Shown here: positions 45,603 to 59,001 of the stretch, piece by piece
Numbering within the stretch: position 1 is the first letter of the stretch
Layout of the letters: each line of letters begins with the position of its first letter
Source of the DNA: Cotesia glomerata
Lineage: Eukaryota > Arthropoda > Insecta > Hymenoptera > Braconidae
DNA: 64,000 nt
Direction of reading: 5' to 3'
Assembly (NCBI RefSeq): GCF_020080835.1
Contig: NC_058159.1
Location: 2,046,001 to 2,110,000, forward strand
Translations under genes and position numbers: made by a program
The notes under the pieces: generated by a model
What the model was told of the DNA's origin: nothing
Databases searched by the model: none
Seen by the model: only the letters and a program-made list of their open reading frames with translations

Positions 45603-48600
45603 CATCACACAAATTATTACAAATAAAAAAAAAAGAGCAAAAATTTAATACAACTTTTAATGAGACGAAAAGCAATATTTAGACAAGCTTTCCCCGAAGC
45701 GAAAAATTTTCGACATAATTACCTTCTTGAGAAATTGAGGGCTCTATGGATAGGAAGCTATTAAGACACAATTCAAATTCGTGATCAAAGGCTCTACTCT
45801 GGTTTACTTGTGCATGTCGAGCTCTACTCGCTTTGCGGTTTTAGTTTAATATTATATGAAAATTAAGAACCTCTATTTCGACTAAAGGGTTTATTTTACA
45901 AGTTATTCGCTCGTAAGTAAATAACAAGTAATTAACTTAAATCTATTTTATAACTTATAATTCACGATTTATTAATTTAGTATAATTACTAAAATTCATT
46001 TTGCGTAGCAGCGAATTTTAAATTGAATAATAAAATAATTAATCGTTTTAATTCATCATTTTTTTGGTGGTGAATTATTAAAGCGCAATTATCAAAATTA
46101 AAGTCAATTTGTTGATACTTGACTATTGATCCAGATCAAAAATACCCACGAAACTCGTAAATTATTGAGTGAATGTATTTTTGTACGGACTATTTTAGAA
46201 GTTTTTAGGTTTAAATAAATAATACAAAAAGTGAATAGCTTTTTAAATGAAAAACCGGTTAAGCAGTTGATAAAATTAAAAGTCAATTTTAGATAAGCTT
46301 TTTAAAAGTGTCAAAATAATAATTTTTATCTTATAAATTAATACTTCAAAATCAAACTCTCTTATAGTGAGACAAATAGGCGATTATGCACCACCTATCG
46401 GAGAATTTCGGTACTAAATTTAGCCGAAAAATTATATGGTGACCGTCTTTTATTTTTCATGCAATAATTTACCTACGACAAAATTTCTTATGCAATTTTA
46501 TTGTTGAAGATATATAAGCATTTTCATAAGTGATGATTAATTTTCGTCAGATTAATTTATTTTGTAATAAATTTTGGTTTGAGAAATTACTGTACTTGAG
46601 ATATTTTTGTATGAGAAATTTTGACATGGGTAATTTTTGCGGATTAACAGAGGCGGGGAGCCAAATTATAAATCAGAAAATTTTTTAAAGGATATTGATG
46701 CCCAAAAGCATAGATCACGAAATTATACAGAAAATTTAATAAAATTAAAATGAATCACAAGAAATGGGTTAATACTAATGAGTTAATACGATACTTACGA
46801 TAATTTAAAACCAAAGATTAAAAAAATAATCACCCGAATCGAAGAGATAACCGGAGCATTAAGCGGCTAACCGAAAAAGCAATTACTAAAGTGAATCGCA
46901 CTCATAATAATAATAAATACCAAAGTGACTTAAAATCGACGAGGAAATTGAATTAAATTGAAAAGTAAGATAATCAGTGTGGTACCCTCAACAATAATAA
47001 TAATAAAAATAATAATCAAAGAGTATTTTGCTAGGACTAGGATTTCAACGAAGATTGTCAGTAGTCGGCTGTAGCTTAAAGATTAATTTGATCTCTCTAT
47101 AGAATATAATGTCAGGATGATCGTTTAATATAACCTTCAAAAGTGTACGTTTCATAGCAGAGAACTAATCTCTTCTGGACCTTTTATAAAACCGTGACAT
47201 TTAGTCAGTTCCCGTTTCTATTCTCTTTCTCTCTCTTTCTCTCTCTCTCTTGTTCTGTTTCTCATCCACCCTCAGCTCGTTCGTAGCTTGTGCTTCTGGT
47301 AGCACTCATTCCCATTCCAGTCCTACTGTCTATGTCTACTCTCAACTGTGTACTCATTCTCCTCACTTGCCAGGATTTTCTCTTCACGGCAATCACCCGA
47401 ATCCAATCGTCAAGTCTTGGAGCTTCAATTTTAAAAGTTGAATAAATTTAAGCCTCCTGCGATTCCCCGTTTTTACTTTTTTCAGTGTACTCACGATTTT
47501 TTACAGGTCCGACAGCAGGCCAAGGGGCTCCTACCAATCCTACCGAGTAAACCATTCATCCCCTTCCGGTCTTTTACTTTTTATTTGTCTCCCCCTCCCC
47601 CCTCCCTCATACCTCATACCTCATACCGTCGCTCTTTAGAGCTTTACATGAAAATTGCTGAGCCGGAATATCACTCATTCTAACCCAACCCAACCAACTC
47701 CTTCCTTTTCTATTTCTATCACTCCTTTTTTTCATTCACACTTTTTAACAATTCAAAAAGTTGATTGCATTTTCATTTTCTTTTCTTTTCTTTTATTCAT
47801 CCTCCGATAACATTCAATGAAATTTAAGCTTAATTTTTATTCATCTACCGACGTTTTTTTAATTAAACTCAGCTCTAAACATTTCTCGATCCAATAAAAT
47901 TTTCGACAAAAATTTATTATTTTAAGCAAAATCATTTTAAAGTGAAACTTCTTTATTGACGTATGAGAGAAATTTTATAGCAATGTTAAAAAAAATCGTC
48001 ACGATTTTCGGTTACGCGCCATGTTGTTTTTTTTATCAAAGTTTAATAAAGCAACGTAAAGAATAAATCTATTAAACATTATTAATTCTAAAAACAACTA
48101 AAAGAACAAATTAAATAATAATTTAAAAATAAAACAAAACACAATTAAAAAATAAAAATATGTACATACGTACATCTTTTTTAATTATTCGTTTCTAAAG
48201 ATTTATTTATTCATTTTGAATTCTATGAAATCATTGCATATCTACAAGATTAACTGTCGTCATATAATTGTATTACTTTGAGTAGATAATTCCAATTATT
48301 TACTCATAACTTGTGCAATTGAGTAAGTTATTAAATATCTGCTCTGAATTATTTTTACTAAGTTATGACATGAAATATGAATTTTATAGTTCGTTATATA
48401 ATTTTTGTAAGCTGATTAAGTAATTTTTAAATTAAATAATGGCAGAATCTAAATAATTACGACAATGGCAATAATATGCGATCATAGTTGATGAAATACA
48501 ATAATTATAATAAGAGCAATGATAAAATGAATTACTCATATTATTTGTATGCATGTCTATAATACTAAAATAGCTTTGATCAAATACGGAAAAAATTTTT

Positions 48601-50100
48601 TTTCTTAAGCCTTATCGTCCCAATTTCTGTGAAGTTTTAAATAGTAAAAAAATGATATGTCATAAAGAAGTTTCACTTCTTACCTGTGTACTCTGGTACA
48701 CATACATATTTTTTTTCTTTTAAATAATTATGACGAAGGTTATGATAAAAATACGATGGATAAAAGTATTTAATTGTAGTCGGATAATAGAATGAAATTT
48801 TGAAATGAATTTAAAAAGTAACATTGAGTTTTCTACCGGAAAAATTAATAATATTGATACAAAAAAAAAATTAAAAAATTGCTGCGGAAAGTGATTAAAA
48901 GAAGGGAAATTCAATTGGAATTTTTAGAATTTTTTTTACATGAATAAAAGAAATTATGCTCGGTGCTTGAAGGATACAATAATTAATTACTCCCTTAGTT
49001 ATTTAGTCATGCCCTAGTTTCCTTCATTAACAGTAATCATTATGATTATTAGAATTATTTTAATGTTTTAAGCAGGATAATTATTATGGAGTGTATTTTT
49101 GGGGTGACAAAGTTTCAAATTGGGAATTTTTTTGTCAAATTTTAGAACTTTTGTATTAAAAATTTAGACTCCCAAATTAATGACTATAATAGTAAAATTT
49201 TTGTTCCTTTTTTTATATTATTATTTTAACAATAAATAAATTTTTTTTTAATTTTTAGAATTGTTCGCCTGCCACAGACACTACTCACTTTTTATGTATT
49301 TATTAAATCAAATACCTATCTATTGTATTAATATAAAAATAATAATATTGAATAAAGCTTGAAGCTCTCAATTGCATTATCAGTTATAAATTCAATTGAA
49401 CTAAAAAAAAACTCATCTTCCATCTCTCGATTATGATTTAATAAAATAATGAGTTTCACCTCAATTATTATTATCTGAATATTTCGCCAATTTTTTCCTC
49501 TGGAAAACAAAATAAAATAAAAAAAAAAAACCTTTTGTAAGTAAAAGCATTTTTACCGATATTATTTTTATCGAAAACTATTGAAACATCAGTTGTCTGT
49601 ATCAGGACTAGTAGCAGTAGCAGAAAAACTGGAAGCCTGTGCAGTTTAACTTGAGTATGGAGCAGGTTCATTGGTGTGTTTTAATCGTTGTTTCTAGCTA
49701 TTCTCATTCGTCACTTTAATTGCAAGTGAAAATACATTGGAAAAACACTGCTCGGAGATGGGCAGCGGTGCGGACAAATGAAAAGAAATAATATCGGTAC
49801 ATCAAATAGATTAATTAAGAGTTAATAGAATCCACTGTGTCGCTCACCTGAGCTTTAGCTTAGTTCAGAAAAAAAAATTAACTTTAATTAAAGAAAAACA
49901 TTCTTGAAATAAGAAAACTCGTAGGAAGATAGCCGATATTATTTCAATAATTTTTTTTAGGTTCAAAAATTCTTGCTTTAACAGTACGAATTTTTTTGGA
50001 TTAAACTCTTGCATGAAAATTTGTTCAATTATAATTTTCTTTAATTAAAAGTAGTAAATATTTTCAAATAAGACTAAAAAAAGTTTGGAAAATTCAAAAG
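45602..50100. other. Non-coding upstream region
   Basis: No gene was found. Contents: an old repeat module at 46345-46432 (AACTCTCTTATAGTGAGACA ... CACCACCTATCGGAG); a CT-rich run at 47221-47263; a short ACCTCAT tandem repeat at 47606-47627; a GC-richer unique block at 47160-47700; and AT-rich sequence to 50100 with a degenerate TTCTTGAAATAAG hairpin near 49870-50080. Confidence 0.45.
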
Positions 50101-50905
50101 TGCACGCCTCATAATCTCATTTTTCATAATAAAATTGATTAAAATAAAATACAAAAAATACTTTTGAATTTTTCGCGCAATTGTCCACCCAGAAAAGAAA
50201 AGAAATTGTAAACGAACCTTATTTACATAGATATAGATATACAAACGATTAGTGGATTTTTAGTTTATAGCTAATTATAAATAAACTACATTGAATTAGA
50301 CCGTGATCTTCGAAAGGACTTGGTTTTAAATCATACTGAAGCGTATAAAAAATAAATGGACTTGATCAGTTCATTTTTTTAAACATTCTTTTTATTTATT
50401 TAAAAAGCAAAATGTCTTTTAAAAATGTCATAAGTGTTGAAACTAGTGTTTTTCCATTACATTTATATGTAAATATTGTTCTACAAGTGCGATAGAAAAT
50501 AAATAGAGACAATTTTAGTTCAAGAAATCGCTTGATTTTTGTAGGACGAGTGTAGAGCACAACCTCATCCGCTTCGCTTATGAGGCGTGCAAAATTAGTT
50601 TAGTAATTTATTAAATTAAAAATGAATGTTAAATTAGCTTCTTCAGGAAGTCTAAAAAATAATTTTTATTTTATACCTTAATACCTCAAAATTAATTCTC
50701 TTATAAGGAAACGGTTCAGTGACCATGCGCTACCTGTTGGAAGTTTTTAACACTACTTTTAGTCAAAAAATTATAAACGCGCATCCCAGAGAATTTTTTC
50801 ACGGGTTAATTAAATATTGAATCTACTAGTACAAATTTTACCAGATTCTACTATAAAAGGCAAGTGTAGAGCACAATCTCATCCGCTTCGCTTATGAGGC
50901 GTGCA
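50101..50905. mobile_element. TGCACGCCTCATAA element, uninterrupted copy
   Basis: It is bounded by TGCACGCCTCATAA and its complement TTATGAGGCGTGCA. It matches both flanks of the foldback element at 20608-23316 and runs straight through the insertion point at about 50369-50376. It also carries the CTCTTATAAGGAAACGG ... GCTACCTGTTGG module shared with other loci. No ORF. Confidence 0.8.
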
Positions 50906-52484
50906 ATTTATAAGAAAAATATTTAATTAAGCTAAGTCAATTTTTTTCTGTGTGCACCATGATACCGTAATAATATGTGACGTAAGTGTAATAATGATGA
51001 TTTGACAATGATTTGATGTAACGTAATATGTTATTTTTACCACCGACTAGAGTCACGTTTTTGCGTCCAGAGTTACAACAATAGCCTACCGAGAACGGCT
51101 TCAATTATCATGGTTGGTGATGAGAACCAATTAAAGGGTTTTCGTAATGCTCTTCTTGTTACAGTCGAAAATTGATGGAAATAATGATGGATTAATTAAT
51201 TGGCGGTTCCGCGAGATTCAATGGCTCTCAGTCAATTCAGCCAACATATGTGAATATCAAAACATATGTGAGAGTATGAATATGACTCACATTGTTATTA
51301 GTGGGTCTGATGTTTGCCGGACTATTATTTGTTTCACTGAGTGGTTCATAAATGACAGTGATCGATGGTCAAGCGATGCTTTATGGCGATGACGTTGAAT
51401 TTTTACTGTTTATGATCAAGATCGAAATTTATATATTTCTGGTTATGTTTGACAGGATAGATTTCAAATTTATACACTCTTATGGATGAAGTCGTCAATT
51501 ATTATTTTTTTTTTTTTTTCGAGGTACTTCACTTTTAGCGAAAATGTTTGATTGAGGTTTTGACAAACTCGAGTTTTTTATGCCGGTGATTTTTGGTCGT
51601 GAGATTAAAATGAAAAATTCAAGAGGTAAATTTCGGACGAAATACATGGGATCAAGTTTTAATTAAAAAATTTATTGGAATAATTGAATTGAAAATAAAA
51701 AGCTCCGATTTTCTTTCTAATTTCTCTGAATTTTATAGTAATTATTAATTTTACGAGTGAAATTGAAATAATTTTGTTATTGTTTTTGAATTAATTCTGG
51801 CAATTTTTCAATTAAAATTTTAATTTTTTTTCAATTAATTATTAATTTTTTCATGAGGAAAAAATGTAAAATGACTAAACTTTATTTGATAAAATAAAAA
51901 AAAGGAAGAATAATTAAAGCGTTATCAATTGCTACGCCTACAAAAAAACAACAATTATAATTTTATTCATATAGAAAAAAAATGAAACAGAAGATACAGT
52001 TAAATATGGCTATTATTGGTTAATTAATTATAATAAATTGATACAGGCTTTATATAGAAATTGAATAAATTGATTTATCTTGAACATTAATAACAATTAC
52101 GTAAACGACGTCATAATAATTGACGGGAAATATCATTTATATTAATGAAAATTTATTAAAACCTTAATAATGCTTTAATGAACTAGATTCATTAATTTTA
52201 TTTTAAAGCTGTAGCTTTTAGATGTTTTCTTAATTTAATTTAATTAATTGATATTTTTTAAATTATTTTTATTATTTATTATTTCAAAGTAAAAATGATT
52301 AAAAGAGTGAAGTTAAAGTGTCGGTTTGTAAATTTAACAGAATAAAAATAGACTGAAGCATTAATGTGCGAAAGATGATAGAAAGGGGTGACATATGTAT
52401 AATACTGACGAATGTTTGAAAAGAGAAGTGGAAGGAGAAAGAGACAGAGAGGGGAAGGAGATGGGGAAAAAAAATAATTATTTG
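50906..52484. other. Non-coding
   Basis: This is unique sequence. The block 51000-51420 is moderately GC-rich with an 81-codon frame on the plus strand that resembles nothing known. The rest is AT-rich, with a purine-rich run at 52420-52480. Confidence 0.35.
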
Positions 52485-52838
52485 TCAGAACGGATCAATA
52501 CGTCCAGGACAATAATACCTATGCAGTGTATTCAGGTGAATTATAGCCGACGAAACTCCGTCAATGTTCAGACTGTGACACCAACGAATCGATCGCATAA
52601 GTACGAACCTTTCGTTATATGTCAGTACAGGGTAGCCGGCATAACACGCAAACCCAATATTCAGTGCTCCCGGAAAATCATTCAACAGCCTTATCAGTGC
52701 TCGCGCCAGTCTTTCAAAACATACTGCATTTAAACCCACCGACTGACAACCAACCAACACATTCACGTCTTCTTCCTCAAATACTAAATCTGTAATGGGG
52801 TGTTCTAGATAAACATCTTCATTTGTCTCACATGTCAA
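52485..52838 (-). CDS. Unrecognised coding-like frame (117 codons), no ATG
   Basis: The frame opens immediately after a TAA at 52841-52839 and closes with TGA after PGRIDPF. The first in-frame ATG is far inside, so this is a spliced exon (a possible acceptor is CATGTGAG) or a truncated fragment. GC content and codon use differ sharply from the AT-rich flanks, and the residues are protein-like: an acidic start (LVFEEEDVNVLVG), CFERLARALIRLLNDFP, GFACYAGYPVLTYNERF and SIRWCHSLNIDGVSS. It has several Cys and Tyr residues and no obvious membrane segment. I cannot assign a family. It could be an exon of a nested gene or a decayed mobile or viral gene. Confidence 0.4.
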   Translation of the reverse strand: MTCETNEDVYLEHPITDLVFEEEDVNVLVGCQSVGLNAVCFERLARALIRLLNDFPGALNIGFACYAGYPVLTYNERFVLMRSIRWCHSLNIDGVSSAIIHLNTLHRYYCPGRIDPF

Positions 52839-53067
52839 TTATTAGCGTGATAACTTTCAAGTTGTAACAATAAAATGACTAAATATTGATCTCTTTTATT
52901 CTGGTAGGTTTCAAACGAAAAGCCGTGATTCCAGTAGACTGCTCAACTATTATAAACTTTTTTGTTTTTATTATCTTATCAAATAAAGTTTAGGAAATCG
53001 TTTCGTGAAAAAATAAAAATTCTGTTCGAATATATAGCCCAATTATATCAAACTTTTTTTTATTTTA

Positions 53068-53644
53068 CACGGAAAAAAGTGAACTAATAAATAGTAGTCG
53101 ATTTATAATTAGTAATGATCAATTGGAAAAAATTACCATTTCAAACAGTAAACTCGTGATTTTAACAATCATTTTATAATATTTATTATTTAAATGCTAC
53201 AATTCATTATTCACACGGAAGAAAATACTATTTCAAACAGTAATATTCGCTATGTAAAAGTCCAAAATGTTAAAGTATAATAATTAAGAATTTTGACTTT
53301 GATATTTATCATTTCGTACTTAAAAAATGATCGCATGATTTGTAAAAAATATAAACTACAGTTACTAAATTTCTACACAAGCAACGTCAATATTTACAAA
53401 GTAAAATGGTATATTTTAAACGCAACGCTAAAAATCAAACTATAATTATTGATTTGCTTGGACTGGTATAATATATATTTTAAGAGTAGAATTTTTACTG
53501 TTTCAAGTGTTAAATTCTCCGAGTGTGAGACCTTCCCCTTCTCCACATAGTATAGGCTATATATTGAAACGGCAATTTTTACTGTTTGAAACTATAAAAA
53601 TGAACCGGAATCCGAGTGAATTTTACAATTTACTTTTTTCCGTG
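53068..53644. mobile_element. TIR element, CACGGAAAAAAG family, copy 2
   Basis: It runs from CACGGAAAAAAGTGAACTAA to ACAATTTACTTTTTTCCGTG, near-complementary ends. It is co-linear with 9413-10150 but lacks about 160 bases present there before AAAAATGAACCGGAATCCGA. No transposase. Confidence 0.82.
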
Positions 53645-55569
53645 TATCTAATAAAGCACCAAGCTGGTGATGCACATGTTTTCGTCATGAAAAATTATAA
53701 AAGTTGATTGATCAAAAAATTAAAATTATAAACTAGAAAAATGGAAATTTTGGTTAATAAACTAGTTTTTTATCATGAGATTTTATCAAAAATAAAATAA
53801 TTAATTTTATTAACAATCATAAGAAAATTTAAAAGTTAATTTTTTTAATTTTTATAACTTGTTAATTTTTGTATAAATTAAAAAAAATTTAGTTTTATTT
53901 TGAATAAAAAAATTGAAGATCTTCAGCGCAAAATTAAGTAATTTTTCATAAAAAAACAAGTTTGATCTCTGGAGTGAAATATCTTTGTTAATTGTATACA
54001 ACTAAGCAAAAAGTAACAAGTGAGAAAATTTTTTTGCCACGATGGAATTTTTTTGCTTTAAATTTTTTCCAACAATCCTTGAGAACCTCAGCAACTTTTT
54101 TGCTCTCCATTCCCACTTGGACTTTTAGGAGTTCTGACGGAACTACTTTACCATCTCGACCCCACTCGGAATCGAGCTTTTCTCGTTATCTGTGTAAAAA
54201 ACTCTGGTAACTAACAAACAAACTGACGAATGAACGCTGTAGTTACTACTCAGGACCAAGTTGAAAAAATAATTTCAGCTATTATTTATACAATTAGCTG
54301 TCTTAATAAAAAATCAAAATTACTAAATTAATGTCTCGTAATAAAAATACTATTACTATTATTATTGTATATTTGTGTACTATCATCCGTCCTTGTTCCT
54401 TTCCATCAACATCAGCATCACCCTCACCACATCCCCGAGCTCCGTAGTCTCCTTAGTCTTCACTTTACCCACTCAATTTCTCTTTCTTCATCCCAAGAGA
54501 CTTCACTTCACTTGCCTCAACTTTAAATTCCATTGAATTATTTATTGATATATATCTCTTTCCTGTCGTTCATTTGCTACCATTTAAAAGTCAATAACAC
54601 CAAATTGTTGCTATAAATAAAATATATTGAGCTATCTTATCTTATCTCTTAATAAAAATAAGATTTATTGTTTATTGAATTTTCATGTCGCTCTAATGGA
54701 AATTTACACTAATAAATTTGTGTTTTATTTTATTTAATGGATGAAAAATGGCATTGATACTGATACTAAGGACATTTTTGTCTTTAAAAATATAGGCAAT
54801 TATTTCCATTGGCTTAAAAGCTTAATTTCTCGGGAAAAAAAGATTTGTCTGAGGTAAATGTCGGAATTAATTGTTCGGAAAAAAATTACGGTGACTAACT
54901 TCGGCTTAATATAAATGGAAAAATTTAAATAATGTTGAGGAATTTTATTTAGGTTTTACTAAATGATTTTTGATTTAAATAAAAAAATTTTCTTAGGATC
55001 TTCAAGAGAATTTAAATATTTTTACGTGCATTTATGTAAATACACAAAAAATTTAATGCCAAATTGGTCAAGTATTTTTTAAAATATACGGATGTTTGTA
55101 AAGCTGTTGGAGCGTTAGCGTGTAAAATAATGGAGCCGAGTCCAAAATATTTAATTTATTTAAAAATAAAATTAGTAAACTTAAAGGGGAAAAAATATCA
55201 AATTTTATAAAGACCTAAAATTAAAATTTTTAATGAATTCATAAACTCAAATTAATATTTTTGAAGCTTTCTTCTCTATCATCAATTTTATTGATTGTAT
55301 GTATTTTTCCGAAATTCCGATAAATGATAACAGGAGTATGTCGGTACTATAACTGAGACTATACTTGAAAATGGCGTTTTTTTTTGTCAAAAGGCCAGAT
55401 TTTTTAGAAAAAAAACTTCTATAAGTATAAAATATCGTGTAAAGTAATTAATACTTTCTTAGTTTTAAATTTTATACAATTTATACACTCAAATAATGAG
55501 TGAAAATTTTTAATTATTGAACTTTATATCTTCTTTACAACATAATAATTTATTTTGCCTATAAAATTA
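53645..55569. other. Non-coding
   Basis: The region is AT-rich with a GC-richer pyrimidine-rich patch at 54360-54530 (CATCAGCATCACCCTCACCA). No repeat family or gene is recognised. Confidence 0.4.
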
Positions 55570-55766
55570 CACAGAAAAAAAAATTAATTTGAATCAAGGA
55601 GAAAAATTCTTGAACTAAGAAAATAATTTTGAAGAGTTTCATTGTCTTGCATCAAGAAAAAAAATTCCAAGAAAAATTTCTTAGTTTAATAATTTTTCTA
55701 CTTGAATAAAGATGATAAAATTCTCCAAAATTATTTTCTTGATTCAAGTAAATTTTTTTTTCTGTG
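55570..55766. repeat. TTGATTCAAG palindromic MITE, copy 3
   Basis: It is bounded by CACAGAAAAAAAAATTAATTT and its complement AAATTTTTTTTTCTGTG. The interior is self-complementary through AATCAAGGAGAAAAATTCTTG and TTATTTTCTTGATTCAAG. At 197 bases it is the cleanest copy of this family. Confidence 0.8.
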
Positions 55767-55815
55767 TAATTATTTCTATTTTCTTAACTCTTATAAATTT
55801 GTTAAGATTTTACAC

Positions 55816-56071
55816 ACTGATAGAAGGATTTGTTTATAGTTAAATATATTTGATAATATTTAACAAATCATTTATTAGAAACCACTTTTTAGTCCTTAAC
55901 AAATATTTCTTAGTATTTAAAAAGATTTATTAATATTTAATAAATGAATATTAGATTTATTAAACACAAACAAATTATTTCAAATATTAAGAAATATTTG
56001 TTTAATACTAATAAATGATTTTTTAACTATTAACAAATATGTTTTAATACAAATAAATCCTTCTATCAGTG
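55816..56071. mobile_element. Short CACTGATAGAAGG TIR MITE
   Basis: It has the terminal repeats of the 800-base elements (CACTGATAGAAGGATTTGTT ... AATAAATCCTTCTATCAGTG) but a different 220-base interior of TTAACAAATATT motifs. It appears to be an internally diverged or deleted derivative. Confidence 0.85.
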
Positions 56072-57208
56072 CATAAATGATAATAACTTATAAAACGACA
56101 AATGGGTATAAAGCTAGCAACGTAAACCGAAAAGCGCATCCGGTTTACAACATACGTTACACCTCCCCAGTAGCTTACAATTGTCACGATAACTCATGTT
56201 TTATTGAAGTGCCTTTACTTTGGTCGATCAAGCAGCGTCTAAAACTCTGATTTCACAGACGTAGACGTAGACGGATACGTAAAGCAGCTGTAAAGATCCG
56301 ACATCCGAGAGGTTGCCTACAGCGATTTCGAAACTTCAACCCCCTTGCCTAATACCTTTTTACCTCAGGTTTCAACACTCCCCAACTCGGCTTCGGATCG
56401 TAAGCGCCATGTCTCGAATGAAAGTACAATCGAAACGGCAATGTGCATTTCGTCGGTAAAGTACTCTCAGGCAAGGCGAATGACTCAAATTATTGGGTAG
56501 AATGTGTATATATATATATATATATATATAGGGTATTGAACACCCACTATCAACCTCCCACCCTCACGCTTTAGCATGCCAGCGCATACAATCCAACTCA
56601 CTTAGCTCAGTTTCAACCAAACTTTAAATTATAAAGGACAATTGTTTCAAATATTTATCGACCACTTGTCTCTCACCGGTCGTTTGATTCTCTTTCCCTC
56701 TTTTCTACTTTACGACAAATTAAATATAAATTTTTAACCGTGTCTTAACCAAGTGGTTAATAGTTAATGATAGTTCATTCTTTAAAACCTAAACTAGACT
56801 TCTTGACTTTTATAAGTATTATTTTAGCTCGAGTGAATTTATTTTTATTTTTTTTATTTAATAATTGTTGAGTTTTGAAATTATTATCCAACTTATTTTA
56901 TATTCAAGTGCTTGCTCGTTGTAGTTCTTGTTCTAATAATAAAAGTAAAGGTGTACAGACATGTAAAGAAAAATGTGGTCAAGTTTATTCTTTACGTATG
57001 ATTTGTTATTATTAAGTTTAATCAAGTCGAAATTCAATTGTAAGCTATACCACTCGTTAATTATTAAAATTTTGACACATCGATATTTACATAAATATGT
57101 CATTTATATTTATTATACGGTAGAATGCCGAATATATTTATGTATAGGGGTTGCAGTTTATTCATTCTTTTTATCGATAATTAATCAAAACTATTTTTAT
57201 ATTAATAA
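56072..57208. other. Non-coding
   Basis: This is a moderately GC-rich unique block (56090-56470) with a short (AT)n run at 56507-56530, then AT-rich sequence. The 95-codon frame at 56973-57260 runs into a Helitron end and is not a gene. Confidence 0.4.
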
Positions 57209-57959
57209 TCTATATTATAAAGAGAATAAGCAAAATTTTGTGGCCAGTGTATTTATATGATAAAATGGATTTTTATGATTAAATTTGGGATCGTTGAAAA
57301 AGTCTTGACCTGGAGTTGTGCCTTTTTATAGTTTCATATCATTCTCACCAATAGTCAATTTATGGTGATAGGTATTTAGGCTGCATCCAAAAATGCTCTA
57401 TTTTTAGATAGATGATTGAGAAATTACCTTTTATCTTGTAAAATATTGACATTTTTAAAGATATAAGCTCATCCCGATGTTACACTCATCAAGACCTTTC
57501 ATTTGAGTACCCTCATCAATTTTTCATAAATACATATATGTATGTATTATATATATGTATTAGGGTGTGCCAAAATGTAACTTCCGTGGAGAACCTTTTA
57601 AAATTGGAATTTTGAGTTCCACTTTTAACAGCAGCTGTGTTTGGGCATTTCCTGAGATATTTCGGGTGAGAGAATTCATTTGATTATTCATAGGATTTTT
57701 AACAGGAGATTTAATTGGGCACTTCCGGCCAAATTTTGAATTTTCACCGGAAATACCCAAACTAAGCTTCTGTTAAAAAATTCTATTAAAATCAAATACA
57801 TTGTCTCAATCAATAATAAATGACCTTGTATCTCGAGAACTATTGACATTTTTAAAGATATAAGCTCATCTCAATGTTACACTCATCAAGACCTTACATT
57901 TGAGTACCCACATCAATTTTTCATATATTTTTATGCATTATATATATATTTTTATACAT

Positions 57960-58028
<69 letters not shown>

Positions 58029-58150
58029 AAATGCATGTAGGTACTCAAATGAAAGCTCTTGATGAGTGTAATATCGGGATAAGCTTATATCTTTAAAAAT
58101 GTCAATAATTAAAAAAGTACAGTGCAATTTAACAAAAGTCATTATTTAAA
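57209..58150 (+). mobile_element. Helitron family A, disrupted, 3' end lost
   Basis: The start is TCTATATTATAAAGAGAATA after A. One hairpin has its left arm (57446-57535) cut by an unrelated ~280-base insert (57555-57830), itself partly palindromic (TTTTTAACAGGAG against CTTCTGTTAAAAAA). The next hairpin is intact with a long (AT)n loop. The tail CAGTGCAATTTAACAAAAGT is present, but the CTAG end is absent. Confidence 0.75.
57967..58026. repeat. (AT)n tract in hairpin loop
   Basis: About 30 uninterrupted AT dinucleotides form the loop of the last palindrome of the Helitron at 57209-58150. Confidence 0.97.
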
Positions 58151-59001
58151 AAAATTTTTTTGACGGCTAAATTTTATTGCAATAAAATGAAAAAACTTAA
58201 AAAATAATTTTTTTTAATCAAGTTAAATTTAGTCGGTGTGATAATAATAAAATAATCTATAAAATTTTCCTCGAGTGATTTTTTCCAGGAAATAGTAATT
58301 AATAATAAAAAGTTCTATAGACTAAAAACATCAACAATATTATTGAACAGACATAGACCAGTAGATAGAGTTAATGCAGTAAATAATACCTTGGAATTCT
58401 GTCGTAGCTGTCCCAACTAGTAAGACAATTGTAGCTGCTATATCTACTGGAGGTCGCCATTTCTACCATTCCCACAGATTAAATCATTGTTTAACTAGCA
58501 ATACTTCCGCACCACTAAAATATCACATTAGCCATCTCTCCATAAGCCGTCTCACCACATGACCCCCCTTGAACACATCTCTGTCCCGCATTTTAAAGCC
58601 CCCCTTTTCTTAGTCAGTAAATAAACATCAAAGACCGTAGATATAAACACTCAAAAAATAGTCACTAATGTTTTATTGGGACTAACACTAAATATATTTG
58701 GACCACGAGTATTATAAATCTCCGCTGAATTATTACTTACTGTTTATACTCTTACAAATAGTGTTTATTATTTAATAACCTTATAATTTATTTATATTCT
58801 ACGTTTTTGGACCCGCCAACCAGCGTTCGATAATAATAATTAAACCTCCACTCATTTTATTTAATTATAATTTCATTATTATCGTTATTGTTACAGTTAA
58901 TTGCCTACATAGTTTTAATTAATTATTAATTTTTCGCCTCAGCGAATTATCATTGGTCGTAGTAATTAATTATTTATTAATAATTATTATTATTATTATA
59001 G
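58151..59001. other. Non-coding
   Basis: The region is AT-rich, with a GC-richer patch at 58400-58620 (CTGGAGGTCGCCATTTCTAC). No repeat family identified. Confidence 0.35.

Noticed and set aside
45388..45682. Poly-Asn and poly-Leu proteins on both strands
   Set aside because: They are translations of the TAA microsatellite at 45508-45601; no conserved flanking protein.
56973..57260. 95-codon plus-strand frame
   Set aside because: It runs from AT-rich DNA into the 5' end of a Helitron; composition is that of random AT-rich sequence.
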